Assembly: GCA_016714225.1 (NCBI GenBank)
Contig: JADJNS010000004.1
Span: 248,001 to 312,000 of the forward strand
DNA: 64,000 nt
DNA from: Archangiaceae bacterium
GTDB taxonomy: Bacteria > Myxococcota > Myxococcia > Myxococcales > Myxococcaceae
Direction of reading: 5' to 3'
Position 1 is the first letter of the stretch; the number at the start of each line of letters is the position of its first letter. Both the position numbers and the translations under genes were made by a program. The notes below the pieces were generated by a model. That model did not search any database and was not told the origin of the DNA. It saw nothing but the letters and a program-made list of their open reading frames with translations. Positions 24,517 through 32,720 of this stretch are shown one piece after another.

Positions 24517-24577
24517 GGGGGCCTCATCACTGCCGCTTGAGAGCGCTGCGACGTATCGAACCATCGCACACTAGGGC

Positions 24578-24583
24578 TAGAAC
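24578..24583 (+). promoter_or_regulatory. -10-like hexamer TAGAAC, possible leaderless promoter of lptD
   Basis: TAGAAC ends 8 nt before the lptD ATG, with no Shine-Dalgarno in the gap. A similar TAGGGC lies 6 bp further upstream. No clear -35 is visible. Confidence 0.35.
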
Positions 24584-24591
24584 GCGCGCCC

Positions 24592-26781
24592 ATGTCGGCC
24601 CTGCCACTCGTCGTGGCGCTCAGCTTCGCTGCGACCGTGCAGCTCGACGCCGAGCGGCTGGTGCACGACGACGCGCGGAAGGTGACGACCGCCGAGGGCG
24701 AGGCCGAGCTCACCGCCGGCAACGCCGCGCTGCACGCCGAGCGCATCACCTGGGACGAGAACGCCGAGGCCGCCACCGCGAGCGGCAAGGTCGTGCTGCG
24801 CGTGGTGCAGAAGGGCCTGCTCGCGGTGGTCGCCGACGTCGTCACCGTGCGCATGAGCAACGGAGAGGTCAGCGAGGTCTACCTCTACGACGGCATCGCG
24901 ATGCGGAAGAAGAACACCACTCCGCAGGCGCTGCTCGCCGCGCGCACGCCCGAGCAGCTCGCCGTCACCGGCAACACCACGATGACGATGGTCACCTCGC
25001 ACCTCACCCGCAACGACGACGGCTCGTGGGTCATCGACGAGCTCGGCTTCACGCCGTGCGAGTGCGACTTCGACCGGCCGTCGTGGCACATCGGCACCAG
25101 CCGCACCACGCTCGATCTCGAGGCCGAGCGCGCCTCGCTGCTCTTCCCCACCTTCTACGTGTGGAAGGTGCCGGTGCTCTGGTTGTCGTGGATCTCGCTG
25201 CCCCTCTCCGACCGCCAGACCGGCCTCCTGGTCCCGCGGCTCACCAGCACCGCGCTCAACGGCTTCAGCATCGAGCAGCCGATCTTCGTCACCCTCGGCC
25301 GCAGCGCCGACATGACCATCACCCCCGCGTATTACGCCGGCAACGGCGGCGCCTACGGCATCTCGGGCCCGCGCCTGGGCACCGAGTTTCGCTGGGCGCC
25401 CTCGGTCGGCACCAGCGGCCGTGCCACCTTGGGAGTGCTGTGGGATCTGCGCCTGCAGCGCGACCCCGAGAACCCCGCCGTCACCATCAACAAGCGCCGC
25501 GGCATTCGCGTCGACGGCACCATCGCGCAGGTGCAGGAGCTCGGGCACGGCTTCCACGATCGCCTCAACGTCTCGCTGCTCAGCGACGGCAACCTGCTCA
25601 AAGACTTCACTCCCGACGTGCTCGCCCGCGAGGCGACCTACATGCGCTCGAGCGCGTCGCTCTTTCACCGTGGCGCCGACCACTTCGCCGGCCTCGACGT
25701 GGTCTTCCGGCAGGATCTCGCGACCGGCGACACGCTCTTCACCTCGCGCCCCGACAGCCCCAACCCGGTGCAGCGGCTGCCCGGCCTGGTCTTCGCGGTT
25801 CCGTCGCGGATCATCGCCGGCCCGCTCAGCGTCTCGGGGCGGGCCGAGTACGCGCGGCTCGCTCCGCTGCTCAAGCGCGGCGACTCGCTCGAGCCCTTCG
25901 ATCGCTTCGACGTGATGCCGCGCGTCGACGTCGCCGGCACCATCGCCAACGCGGTGAGCCTCGGCGCCTCGGCGTCGTGGAGACAAGACGTCTGGCTCTC
26001 GGAGCTCGACGGCCACGCCGCGCACCGCGGCTACCCCCTCTTCGGTGCCACCGCGTCGACCGAGCTCGCGCGCACCTTTTCAGATTCGGTGCGCCACACC
26101 ATCTCACCGCAGATTGAGGCGCGCGCGGTGCCGGCGGTGGTCGGCAGCGGCACGCCTCCGCGCTACGACGACGTCGACTCGGCGATCACCGGCCCCGCGG
26201 CGCAAGCGGTAGCGCTGCTCCGCCAGCGCCTGCAGGTGAGAGGGCAGGGCGACGTCATTCGCTGGGACCTCGGCCAGTCGTTCAACCTCTGGCCCACCCT
26301 CACCACCGGAGAGACCTTCACCCGCCTTCAGGTCGCCGCCGGCATCTTCCGCACCAACGCGACGGTGCGCTTCGACCCGCTGCTCAAGAAGGTCACCCGC
26401 GTCAGCCTCATCGGCAGCCTCGACGACGGCCGCGGGCGCGGGGCGTACTTGAGCTACGAGAACCTCAGCGACGTCGGCACCGATCGCGCCCGGCAGCCGA
26501 TCGATCTGCTCATCGGCTCGCGGCTCGTACCGGGCGCCGCGGCCCAGGTGCTCGCCTTCGGAGGCCACTGGCGCGTCGGCGGGCTGGGCCTTCGCTACGA
26601 CAGCCTGTTCCTGAACCTCGACCAGAAGTGGCCAACCCAGCAGACCGTCGGCGTTTCCTATGGGCCGGCCTGCGAGTGCTGGCGGGTCGAGGTGTGGGGA
26701 ACCTACCGCGGAGAGGTGTTCCCCGACTTCGGGGCCAGCCTCACCATCTCCGGGTTCGGAACGCTGGGCACCGGAGGGTGA
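24592..26781 (+). CDS. lptD: LPS-assembly outer-membrane protein LptD
   Basis: This 729-residue protein has a short signal peptide, an OstA-like beta-jellyroll N-domain (about residues 20-165: DAERLVHDD, AELTAGNAALHAERI, GKVVLRV), then a large barrel. Cys pairs suit LptD disulfides linking jellyroll and barrel: CECDFDRPSW near residue 158 and GPACECWRVEV near the end. The family hallmarks LFPTFYVWKVPVLWLSW and LPLSDRQTGLLVPRL are present. It inserts lipopolysaccharide into the outer leaflet with LptE. Length is close to that of other deltaproteobacterial LptD proteins. LptE is not apparent nearby. Confidence 0.92.
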   Translation: MSALPLVVALSFAATVQLDAERLVHDDARKVTTAEGEAELTAGNAALHAERITWDENAEAATASGKVVLRVVQKGLLAVVADVVTVRMSNGEVSEVYLYDGIAMRKKNTTPQALLAARTPEQLAVTGNTTMTMVTSHLTRNDDGSWVIDELGFTPCECDFDRPSWHIGTSRTTLDLEAERASLLFPTFYVWKVPVLWLSWISLPLSDRQTGLLVPRLTSTALNGFSIEQPIFVTLGRSADMTITPAYYAGNGGAYGISGPRLGTEFRWAPSVGTSGRATLGVLWDLRLQRDPENPAVTINKRRGIRVDGTIAQVQELGHGFHDRLNVSLLSDGNLLKDFTPDVLAREATYMRSSASLFHRGADHFAGLDVVFRQDLATGDTLFTSRPDSPNPVQRLPGLVFAVPSRIIAGPLSVSGRAEYARLAPLLKRGDSLEPFDRFDVMPRVDVAGTIANAVSLGASASWRQDVWLSELDGHAAHRGYPLFGATASTELARTFSDSVRHTISPQIEARAVPAVVGSGTPPRYDDVDSAITGPAAQAVALLRQRLQVRGQGDVIRWDLGQSFNLWPTLTTGETFTRLQVAAGIFRTNATVRFDPLLKKVTRVSLIGSLDDGRGRGAYLSYENLSDVGTDRARQPIDLLIGSRLVPGAAAQVLAFGGHWRVGGLGLRYDSLFLNLDQKWPTQQTVGVSYGPACECWRVEVWGTYRGEVFPDFGASLTISGFGTLGTGG

Positions 26782-26787
26782 GCGGCA

Positions 26788-26793
26788 TAAAGT
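26788..26793 (+). promoter_or_regulatory. -10-like hexamer TAAAGT, possible leaderless promoter
   Basis: TAAAGT ends 8 nt before the ATG of the Ig-like lipoprotein at 26802. The intervening CCGCCGCC contains no Shine-Dalgarno. Confidence 0.3.
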
Positions 26794-26801
26794 CCGCCGC
26801 C

Positions 26802-28448
26802 ATGCTCCATCGCGCTTGTCTGCTCCTCGCTGTGTTTGTCGCCGCCTGCAGTGAGCCGCCCGCGACGATTGAGTACATCGATACGTCGCCTGCTCATCCG
26901 CGCATCGGTGAGATCACGACGGTGCGCTTCAAGCTCACCGACTACCGCGGCGTGCCTCAGGCAGGCACCACGGTCACCTTCAGCCTCGACAAGAGCACCG
27001 GCGACTCTGTGATGTTCAGCCCCAAGACCGCGATCTCCGTAAAGGGGTCGGGCGAGGTGCAGGTTCAGCTCGTCGCCAACGCCAACCCCGGCACAGTCAT
27101 CGTTCGTGCCGACGCCGGCGGAGGAAAGGTCGCAACGAGCCCCGGCATCAGCTTCGCCGGCACGTACGCCAGCGGCACCCAGATGACGTTTCAGTGCGGC
27201 TCCGTCGCAGGCGAGGGCTCGGGCGGTGTTCACGCCCTCGGTGCCTACGACGAGCTGCGCCACCTCATCGCAGGCGTGAAGGTGCACTGCGTCGCGCATG
27301 TCGGCGATCGCAACGGTGATGGCGTCCCAGGCGCGAGCGTGTCGTTCTACACCGAGGCTGGCACCATCGGCCCGTCTGAGACCACGGTTACCGATGTCAT
27401 CGGTAACGCCTCGATCCTCTACAAGACGTCGTTGCCGCTGCCGGTCGAGACCACGCCACGAAAGTTCGAGTGGGACCCGAACGGGACGTGCGAGGCCCCG
27501 GGCGGAGACACTTCGCTGTGCAACGGCGAGTACCTCGTCCCGCTGTGGATGTCCCCGAACAGCTGGACGCGCAACCCCCTCGCGACCGCTCTCGCTCTTC
27601 CTGGTGCGCCGGCCTACGACCCGAACAACCTCGAAGAGCCGCGGCGCAACGACCCGATTCGCAAGCACGACGACGCCGCCAAGACGCCATACCAGAACAA
27701 CCCCCGCGACAACCTGGTGTCGATGATCGCCTTCACGCCGGGTGAAGAGGGCTTCTACGACGCCAACCACAACGCCAAGTGGGACGACGGCGAAGAGTTC
27801 ATCGACACCACCGAGCCCTTCGTCGACTCGAACGACAACGGAACGTGGGACTCCAATGAGCGCTACCTCGACACCAACGGAAACATGAAGTGGGACGGCA
27901 AGAACGGAAAGTGGGACGCCGTCACCACCGTCTGGCGACAAGAGCGCATCCTCTGGACGGGAATTCCCTACCAACGGCTCTACGGCACTCAGCCTGATGA
28001 CAAGAGCGGCCCCGAGCCCACGTTTGCGAGTGCCCAGGTGCTCGCCGGCACGCCGATTCTGACGTGCAAAGGCCCTCCGGGCCCTTCGCTCGAATTCACC
28101 ACGATCATTGGCGACCCTTGGTTCAACTCGTTGGCGCAGAACGGAGAGGGTGATGGGTGCGAGAAGATCGGATCTTCCGACAACGTCGAGGTCGAAGGCA
28201 CGCTGTTCTCGGGCATCGCATTCACGTACCCGCCGATCGGGCGTCACGGTTTCGTCGTAATCGACAAGAGCGAGCGCACTCCGATGCCGATGACGACGCC
28301 GCCACAGCCGGGTTGCTTCCCGCCGCCGACCCCGCGCATGTATTGGAGCGCAGTGGTCGCCTGTAAGTTCACGGCGTCGCCTGAGGAGGGCTATCGGGTC
28401 ACCGTGCCCGATTCGGTAACCGGCCAGGTGGACAGCAACCTGCCCTGA
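26802..28448 (+). CDS. Large lipoprotein with Ig-like and Asp-rich calcium-binding-like repeats
   Basis: This 548-residue protein has a leader ending in lipobox VAAC. Residues about 20-125 and 150-225 look like bacterial Ig-like (Big_1/invasin-type) domains (GVPQAGTTVTFSL, DGVPGASVSFYTEAG). Around residue 325-375 is a run of D-x-N-x-(N/K)-W-D units (DANHNAKWDDGEEFID, DSNDNGTWDSNERYLD, DTNGNMKWDG) resembling EF-hand or dockerin-like calcium loops. The C-terminal part has several Cys. It is probably a cell-surface lipoprotein of structural or adhesive type. It follows lptD by 20 bp, but surface location is the only link I can see. Confidence 0.8.
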   Translation: MLHRACLLLAVFVAACSEPPATIEYIDTSPAHPRIGEITTVRFKLTDYRGVPQAGTTVTFSLDKSTGDSVMFSPKTAISVKGSGEVQVQLVANANPGTVIVRADAGGGKVATSPGISFAGTYASGTQMTFQCGSVAGEGSGGVHALGAYDELRHLIAGVKVHCVAHVGDRNGDGVPGASVSFYTEAGTIGPSETTVTDVIGNASILYKTSLPLPVETTPRKFEWDPNGTCEAPGGDTSLCNGEYLVPLWMSPNSWTRNPLATALALPGAPAYDPNNLEEPRRNDPIRKHDDAAKTPYQNNPRDNLVSMIAFTPGEEGFYDANHNAKWDDGEEFIDTTEPFVDSNDNGTWDSNERYLDTNGNMKWDGKNGKWDAVTTVWRQERILWTGIPYQRLYGTQPDDKSGPEPTFASAQVLAGTPILTCKGPPGPSLEFTTIIGDPWFNSLAQNGEGDGCEKIGSSDNVEVEGTLFSGIAFTYPPIGRHGFVVIDKSERTPMPMTTPPQPGCFPPPTPRMYWSAVVACKFTASPEEGYRVTVPDSVTGQVDSNLP

Positions 28449-28467
28449 GCAGTACGTGACCTAAGCC

Positions 28468-29136
28468 GTGACCGCTACGACCAAGTCGCCGACGGCCGAA
28501 GCCGATCGCAAGGGCACCATTCTGCGTGCGGCGATCGAGGTCTTCTCGAAGAAGGGCTACCACGGCTGCCGCATCGCCGACGTCGCCAAGGAAGCCGGCG
28601 TCGCCTACGGCCTCGTCTACCACTACTACTCGAACAAAGATGAGCTGCTCCAGAGCGTGTTCGAGTACGGGTGGACGGGGCTCGTCACCCGCCTCACCGA
28701 GCGCGCGCTGCAGGGCAAGACGGTCGACGAAAAGGTCCGCGGCATCGTCTCGGTGGCCTTCGACGCCTACAAGACCGACCCCCGCGCGGTGAAGGTGCTG
28801 ATCCTCGAGATCGGCCGCAGCCCGGCGGGGCAGAGCGTCAACCGCGGCAGCGCCTTCGGTGGCACCATAGAGATGGTCTCGACCATCTTCCGCGACGGTC
28901 AGAAGCGCGGAGAGCTCGACCCCAAGCTCGAGCCGCTCATCTGCGCCGCGATGCTCTTCGGCGCCATCGAGATGGGGCTCACCGCGTTCATCATGGGCCT
29001 GCTCGATCGCAAGCCCGAGACGGTCGACCAGGCCGCTCGCCAGGTCGCCGACACCTTCCTCGGCGGAGCTCTGGGAGACGGCACATGGAAGAACGAGAAG
29101 TCCGCTACGAAGTCACGGGCGCTCAAGCGCGCCTGA
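28468..29136 (+). CDS. TetR/AcrR-family transcriptional regulator
   Basis: This 222-residue protein starts at GTG. The N-terminal helix-turn-helix is typical of TetR (RIADVAKEAGVAYGLVYHYYSNKDELL, about residues 37-65). The C-terminal ligand-binding domain follows, with a fairly charged tail (KSATKSRALKRA). Its last 52 bp overlap the start of the enoyl-CoA hydratase-like gene. This arrangement resembles fatty-acid-responsive TetR regulators co-transcribed with beta-oxidation genes. The ligand, possibly an acyl-CoA, and the operator are not identifiable here. Confidence 0.9.
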   Translation: MTATTKSPTAEADRKGTILRAAIEVFSKKGYHGCRIADVAKEAGVAYGLVYHYYSNKDELLQSVFEYGWTGLVTRLTERALQGKTVDEKVRGIVSVAFDAYKTDPRAVKVLILEIGRSPAGQSVNRGSAFGGTIEMVSTIFRDGQKRGELDPKLEPLICAAMLFGAIEMGLTAFIMGLLDRKPETVDQAARQVADTFLGGALGDGTWKNEKSATKSRALKRA

Positions 29137-29864
29137 CCATCGACCGCGAGGCCGCGCGCAACGCGCTGTCTCCGGGCGTGATTCACGGGCTCGCCGAAGG
29201 CCTCGCCGCCGCCGATGCCGACCCCGCCGTGCGCGTCATCGTCATCACCGGCGCCGGCGAGAAGGTCTTCTGCGCCGGCGGCGACCTCGGGGGCTTGAGC
29301 GGTGACGGCTTTCTCGCCGGTCACGAGGGCCGCCGCGGCTACGGCCAGCTGCTGCTCCGCATTCAGGGCCACCACAAGCCCACCATCGCGCGGGTGAACG
29401 GTCACGCCCTGGCCGGGGGCCTCGGGCTGGTGCTCGCCTGCGACTTCGCGGTCGCCACCGACACCGCCGGCTTCGGCACCCCAGAGATCGATCGCGGCCT
29501 CTTCCCGATGATGGTGATGGCGCTGCTCCAGCGGCACGTCGGCCGAAAGCGCGCGCTGCAGCTGGTGCTGCTCGGCGAGCGCCTCACCGCCCCTCAGGCG
29601 CTCGAGTGGGGGCTCATCACCCAGGTGGTGCCCGCAGCCGACCTCGACGCCGCCACCCACACCCTCGCCGGCAAGCTCGCCGGCAAGAGCAAGGCGATCA
29701 TCGCGCTCGGCAAGCGCAGCTACTTCGCCACCGAAGACCTGCCGCTGCCCAACGCGATGGAGATGCTCAGCTCCCAGCTCTCGCTCAACGTGCTCACGGA
29801 AGATGCCGCCGAGGGGGTCACCGCGTTTCTCGAGAAGCGTCCCCCGAAGTGGAACGACAAGTAG
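29085..29864 (+). CDS. Enoyl-CoA hydratase/isomerase-family protein
   Basis: This 259-residue crotonase-fold protein starts at the ATG (MEEREVRYEVTG) lying inside the 3' end of the TetR gene in another frame. The oxyanion-hole segments are present (KVFCAGGDLGGLS and GHALAGGLGLVLACD). The first catalytic Glu of classical hydratases (rat Glu144, in GGGCELAM) is replaced by Gly. The second (Glu164, in FGTPEIDRG) is kept. Single-Glu members are often isomerases or other crotonase enzymes, so the reaction is uncertain. Tight overlap with the TetR gene suggests joint control. Confidence 0.87.
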   Translation: MEEREVRYEVTGAQARLTIDREAARNALSPGVIHGLAEGLAAADADPAVRVIVITGAGEKVFCAGGDLGGLSGDGFLAGHEGRRGYGQLLLRIQGHHKPTIARVNGHALAGGLGLVLACDFAVATDTAGFGTPEIDRGLFPMMVMALLQRHVGRKRALQLVLLGERLTAPQALEWGLITQVVPAADLDAATHTLAGKLAGKSKAIIALGKRSYFATEDLPLPNAMEMLSSQLSLNVLTEDAAEGVTAFLEKRPPKWNDK

Positions 29865-29886
29865 GGAGCCGGGCAGGCGAAACCCG

Positions 29887-30068
29887 CGCACCCTGAGCCC
29901 GTCGAAGGGTGCCATCGCTCGCCCGAAGGCTGAGGCGCAGATACTCCCTCGTACTGGAGCGCGTGGGTGCTGCTTGAAGCAGGGAGTATGCGGCGCCGAG
30001 CGTTCCAGCTCCGTCAGCACCCGTTCGACTTCGGCACGGCGTTCGCCGCGCCTCCGCTCAGGGTGCCC
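29887..30068 (+). repeat. Dispersed intergenic repeat, copy 2 of 3, with terminal inverted repeats
   Basis: This is the longest and best-preserved copy, about 180 bp. It opens with GCACCCTGAGC and closes with GCTCAGGGTGC, which are inverted repeats. Internally ATACTCCC (near 29940) and GGGAGTAT (near 29985) form a second inverted pair around the CTGCTTGAAGC block. It contains no ORF. The layout suggests a nested-hairpin element (MITE- or REP-like). It fills the gap between the convergent hydratase-like and M23 peptidase genes, followed by a 35-nt pyrimidine-rich tract. Confidence 0.8.
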
Positions 30069-30103
30069 GGCTTTCCCTCTCCCTCTCCATCTCCCTCTCA
30101 CTC

Positions 30104-30997
30104 TCACTCGAAGTCGAGCTTGAGCAGGGTGGTGCCGTCGACCCAGCGGCCGTCGATCTTCACGCCCCAGTGCAGGTGCGGCCCGGTCACGCGCCCGGTC
30201 TTGCCCACCAGCCCGACCCGCTGCCCCTGCTTCACCTTGTCGCCCACCTTCACGTCGAAGCGCGAGAGGTGAAAGTACGCGGTGTACAGCCCCGCACCGT
30301 GGTGAATCAGCACCGTGTTGCCCGAGCCGAAGCACTCGCGCACCATCACCACCGTGCCGTCGTTCGCCGCGAACGCGGGGTCGCCGATCTGCCCGTCGAT
30401 GTCGACGCCGTAGTGCTGGCTCTGCAGCTTGCCGTTGAACATGCGGCGGTCACCGTACGGCGCCGCGGTGCGCCCCAGCTTCGGCCACTCGAACGCCTTC
30501 TCGAACAGCCGCGCCTCGAGCGGCTGCCCGAACGCCGCGTTGAACTCTCTCTGGTCCTCCGCCATCCACTTCTTTTGCGCCCTCGACGGCGAGGTGTACT
30601 TGCCCGCCACGCGCAGCTCGTCTTTGCGGAACTGCGGGTCGACGATGTCGAGCGTGAGCGCGTAGTCCTCTTCCTTCGCGTCGGTCTTGAGCTGCACCTC
30701 GAGCTTGAGCGGCACGAGCTTCAGATCCGTCGGCAGCCCGATCAGCGCCTGGTGCCCGCCGCGGAAGGGCAAGAAGTTCAGGTGCCACGAGCCCAGCTCG
30801 CCCACCGGCACCTCTTTCGCGCCGTAGACGGTGATCAGCACCGGGTCTCCGGGCTTCGGTGCGCCGGGCTGCACCCGCACCCGCACCGCGCCGCGCATCA
30901 CCACCACCGAGTCACCGGCGTCGGCCGAGCCCGCGTCGGCCTGCGCGCCGGCATCAGCAGCGGCGGCCAGACAGAATGCGAGCAGGGCCGCCGTCAC
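30104..30997 (-). CDS. M23-family (LytM-type) peptidoglycan endopeptidase
   Basis: This 297-residue exported protein starts at GTG 10 nt after the preceding stop; the leader is VTAALLAFCLAAAADAGAQ. Residues about 30-150 form a beta-rich N-domain (VRVRVQPGAPKPGDPVLITVYG). The C-terminal LytM domain has a complete zinc site: HYGVDIDG (HxxxD), the conserved His in TAYFHLSRF, and HLHWG (HxH). It should therefore be an active endopeptidase cleaving peptide cross-links in the periplasm. It follows a lipoprotein gene in the same orientation, likely on one transcript. Such enzymes act in cell-wall remodelling or predation; which applies here is unknown. Confidence 0.9.
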   Translation of the reverse strand: MTAALLAFCLAAAADAGAQADAGSADAGDSVVVMRGAVRVRVQPGAPKPGDPVLITVYGAKEVPVGELGSWHLNFLPFRGGHQALIGLPTDLKLVPLKLEVQLKTDAKEEDYALTLDIVDPQFRKDELRVAGKYTSPSRAQKKWMAEDQREFNAAFGQPLEARLFEKAFEWPKLGRTAAPYGDRRMFNGKLQSQHYGVDIDGQIGDPAFAANDGTVVMVRECFGSGNTVLIHHGAGLYTAYFHLSRFDVKVGDKVKQGQRVGLVGKTGRVTGPHLHWGVKIDGRWVDGTTLLKLDFE

Positions 30998-31007
30998 GCG
31001 TCTCTCT

Positions 31008-32609
31008 TCAGGGCGCCGACAGCGCGCCCACGGCATCGGCCTCGACGCCCGCGCCCCAGATGGTGCGATAGCCGAACACGCTCGAGGGTATCTCCGAGAA
31101 CGTCGCGGTGAACTGCGTGCCGATCGGCACCGGTACGTACATCGCCCCGGTGTAGATGAACTCGTGGCGGGTGGTGTACCCGCTCAGCAGGTTCGTGAAG
31201 GTGCTCATCGGCTCGCCGAACGGCTCGTTGGCGACGGTGAGAAAGCCGGTGGTGTTGGGCATCGCAGCCGCGGCCAGCGACTTTTCTCCGACCACGTCTC
31301 CACGCGTGCCGCTGCCGTTGATGTCGAAGTCGATCAGCACCTCGACCGACTGGCCGCCCGAGTTGCGCACCGGCTGGTTGAACAGCAGCGTCACCCGGTC
31401 GCCCGGCTCGAGCCGCATCTGGGTGCTGGGGTTGGCGACGTTGCGCTTGAACGTCACCTTCTCGATCGCGAACGGCTTGGGCGTCGCCGGGTCGCCGCCG
31501 AAGAAGTACGCCGGCTTCGACAGGGTGGTGCCGTTCTCTGCCGACGTCGCACGCATCGCCAGGTTGTACTCACGACCCGACTCGGTTGCAGGGGTGACCG
31601 TCACCTGCAGAATGTTGCCGGTGCCGCTCAGCATCTTGGTGTTGGTGAGCACCGACAGGCCGGTCTCGTCGGTCACCTTCACCGACACCGACTGCTCGAT
31701 CACCCGCTGGTCGAACACGAAGTAGAGCGTCTCGCCCGGCTTCACCATGCTCTTGAGCGGGTCGCCGGTGCCGTTGATGATCGAGTCGACGTTGCTCGCC
31801 ACGATCTGCAGCGGCCCGCTCGCGTGCGCGGTGAGCAGGGTGAGCACCGTCGACGCGCTGCCGTTGAACAGCTCGCGCGCGGTGAAGTCTCGGCGCGTGC
31901 CGAGGAAGTCGGCCGTGCCGCTGGCGTCCTCGTGGTACTCGCCCATGCTCACCGAGTACGTGCCGCCCAGGCGCGCCTCTTCGCCCAGGCCCGGTATCTC
32001 TTTCAGCTCGGCGACGCCCGAGTCGTCGGTGGTGGCCTCGCTCACGAACATGCCCACGGTCGCGCCGTAGCCTGTGCTCGTCGCGTCGGGCCGCACCGCC
32101 GCCGGAGTCACCTCGAGCGTCACCTTGTGACCCTTCACCGGGTGGCCGGTCTGGGTCACCACCTGCAGCTTGAGCGTGCCGTCGGTCTTGGTGAGCAGCA
32201 CCGTGCCCACGTTCGCGTTGCCGTTGTTGATGGGGAAGTTGCCGGCGGTCGCCGGCACGAACGCCGAGACCCGCGCCGTCGAGTAGCCGGCCTTGCCCAG
32301 CGTCACCTGCGCGTTGGCTCCCGCGGGCACCAGCTTCACCGCCCAGGTGCCCTCGTTGTCGGTCGAGGCCTTGAACACGTTGCCCTCACCGTCCGACGCG
32401 CCGCCTACCAGCACCGTCACCGCCACGCCCTCGATCGGCTTGAAGTCGGTGCCCAGCACCTGGCCCGACAGGGTGCCCACCGGAGTGCTGGGCGCCACCA
32501 TCGAAACGCTGTCGGGTGACACCACACCATCGGCGATGCCGTCGTGGTTGGCGTCGGTTCCGCTGCCGCAAGCGACCGCGAAGCAGCAAAGCAACGAGGC
32601 TCTACGCAT
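31008..32609 (-). CDS. Surface lipoprotein with carboxypeptidase-regulatory-like domain
   Basis: This 533-residue protein has a leader with lipobox AVAC (Cys14) and an Asp/Asn-rich start (GTDANHDGIADG). Residues about 45-115 resemble a carboxypeptidase-regulatory/transthyretin-like beta-sandwich (GTLSGQVLGTDFKPIEGVAVTVLVGG). Further beta-sandwich segments follow (LKLQVVTQTGHPVKGHKVTLEVTP) and a Big/SbsA-like region (FDQRVIEQSVSVKVTDETG). An AAGGGG Shine-Dalgarno is present upstream of the ATG. It is probably an outer-membrane lipoprotein exposed at the surface. It precedes the M23 peptidase gene by 10 bp. Confidence 0.8.
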   Translation of the reverse strand: MRRASLLCCFAVACGSGTDANHDGIADGVVSPDSVSMVAPSTPVGTLSGQVLGTDFKPIEGVAVTVLVGGASDGEGNVFKASTDNEGTWAVKLVPAGANAQVTLGKAGYSTARVSAFVPATAGNFPINNGNANVGTVLLTKTDGTLKLQVVTQTGHPVKGHKVTLEVTPAAVRPDATSTGYGATVGMFVSEATTDDSGVAELKEIPGLGEEARLGGTYSVSMGEYHEDASGTADFLGTRRDFTARELFNGSASTVLTLLTAHASGPLQIVASNVDSIINGTGDPLKSMVKPGETLYFVFDQRVIEQSVSVKVTDETGLSVLTNTKMLSGTGNILQVTVTPATESGREYNLAMRATSAENGTTLSKPAYFFGGDPATPKPFAIEKVTFKRNVANPSTQMRLEPGDRVTLLFNQPVRNSGGQSVEVLIDFDINGSGTRGDVVGEKSLAAAAMPNTTGFLTVANEPFGEPMSTFTNLLSGYTTRHEFIYTGAMYVPVPIGTQFTATFSEIPSSVFGYRTIWGAGVEADAVGALSAP

Positions 32610-32708
32610 GTGAGATTTTCCCCTTGGGTGGTGCGAAGGCGTCGAGGTGGGACTTTCGCGCTCTGTGCCGACACGTCAAGCCCTTGTTGGCGCGCCCTCG
32701 CCGCGCGG

Positions 32709-32714
32709 TATGCT
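32709..32714 (+). promoter_or_regulatory. -10-like hexamer TATGCT, possible leaderless promoter
   Basis: TATGCT ends 6 nt before the GTG at 32721, and TTGTTG lies 19 bp upstream as a weak -35. The 111-bp region shared with the divergent lipoprotein gene shows no Shine-Dalgarno for the plus-strand gene. Confidence 0.35.
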
Positions 32715-32720
32715 TCGCGC

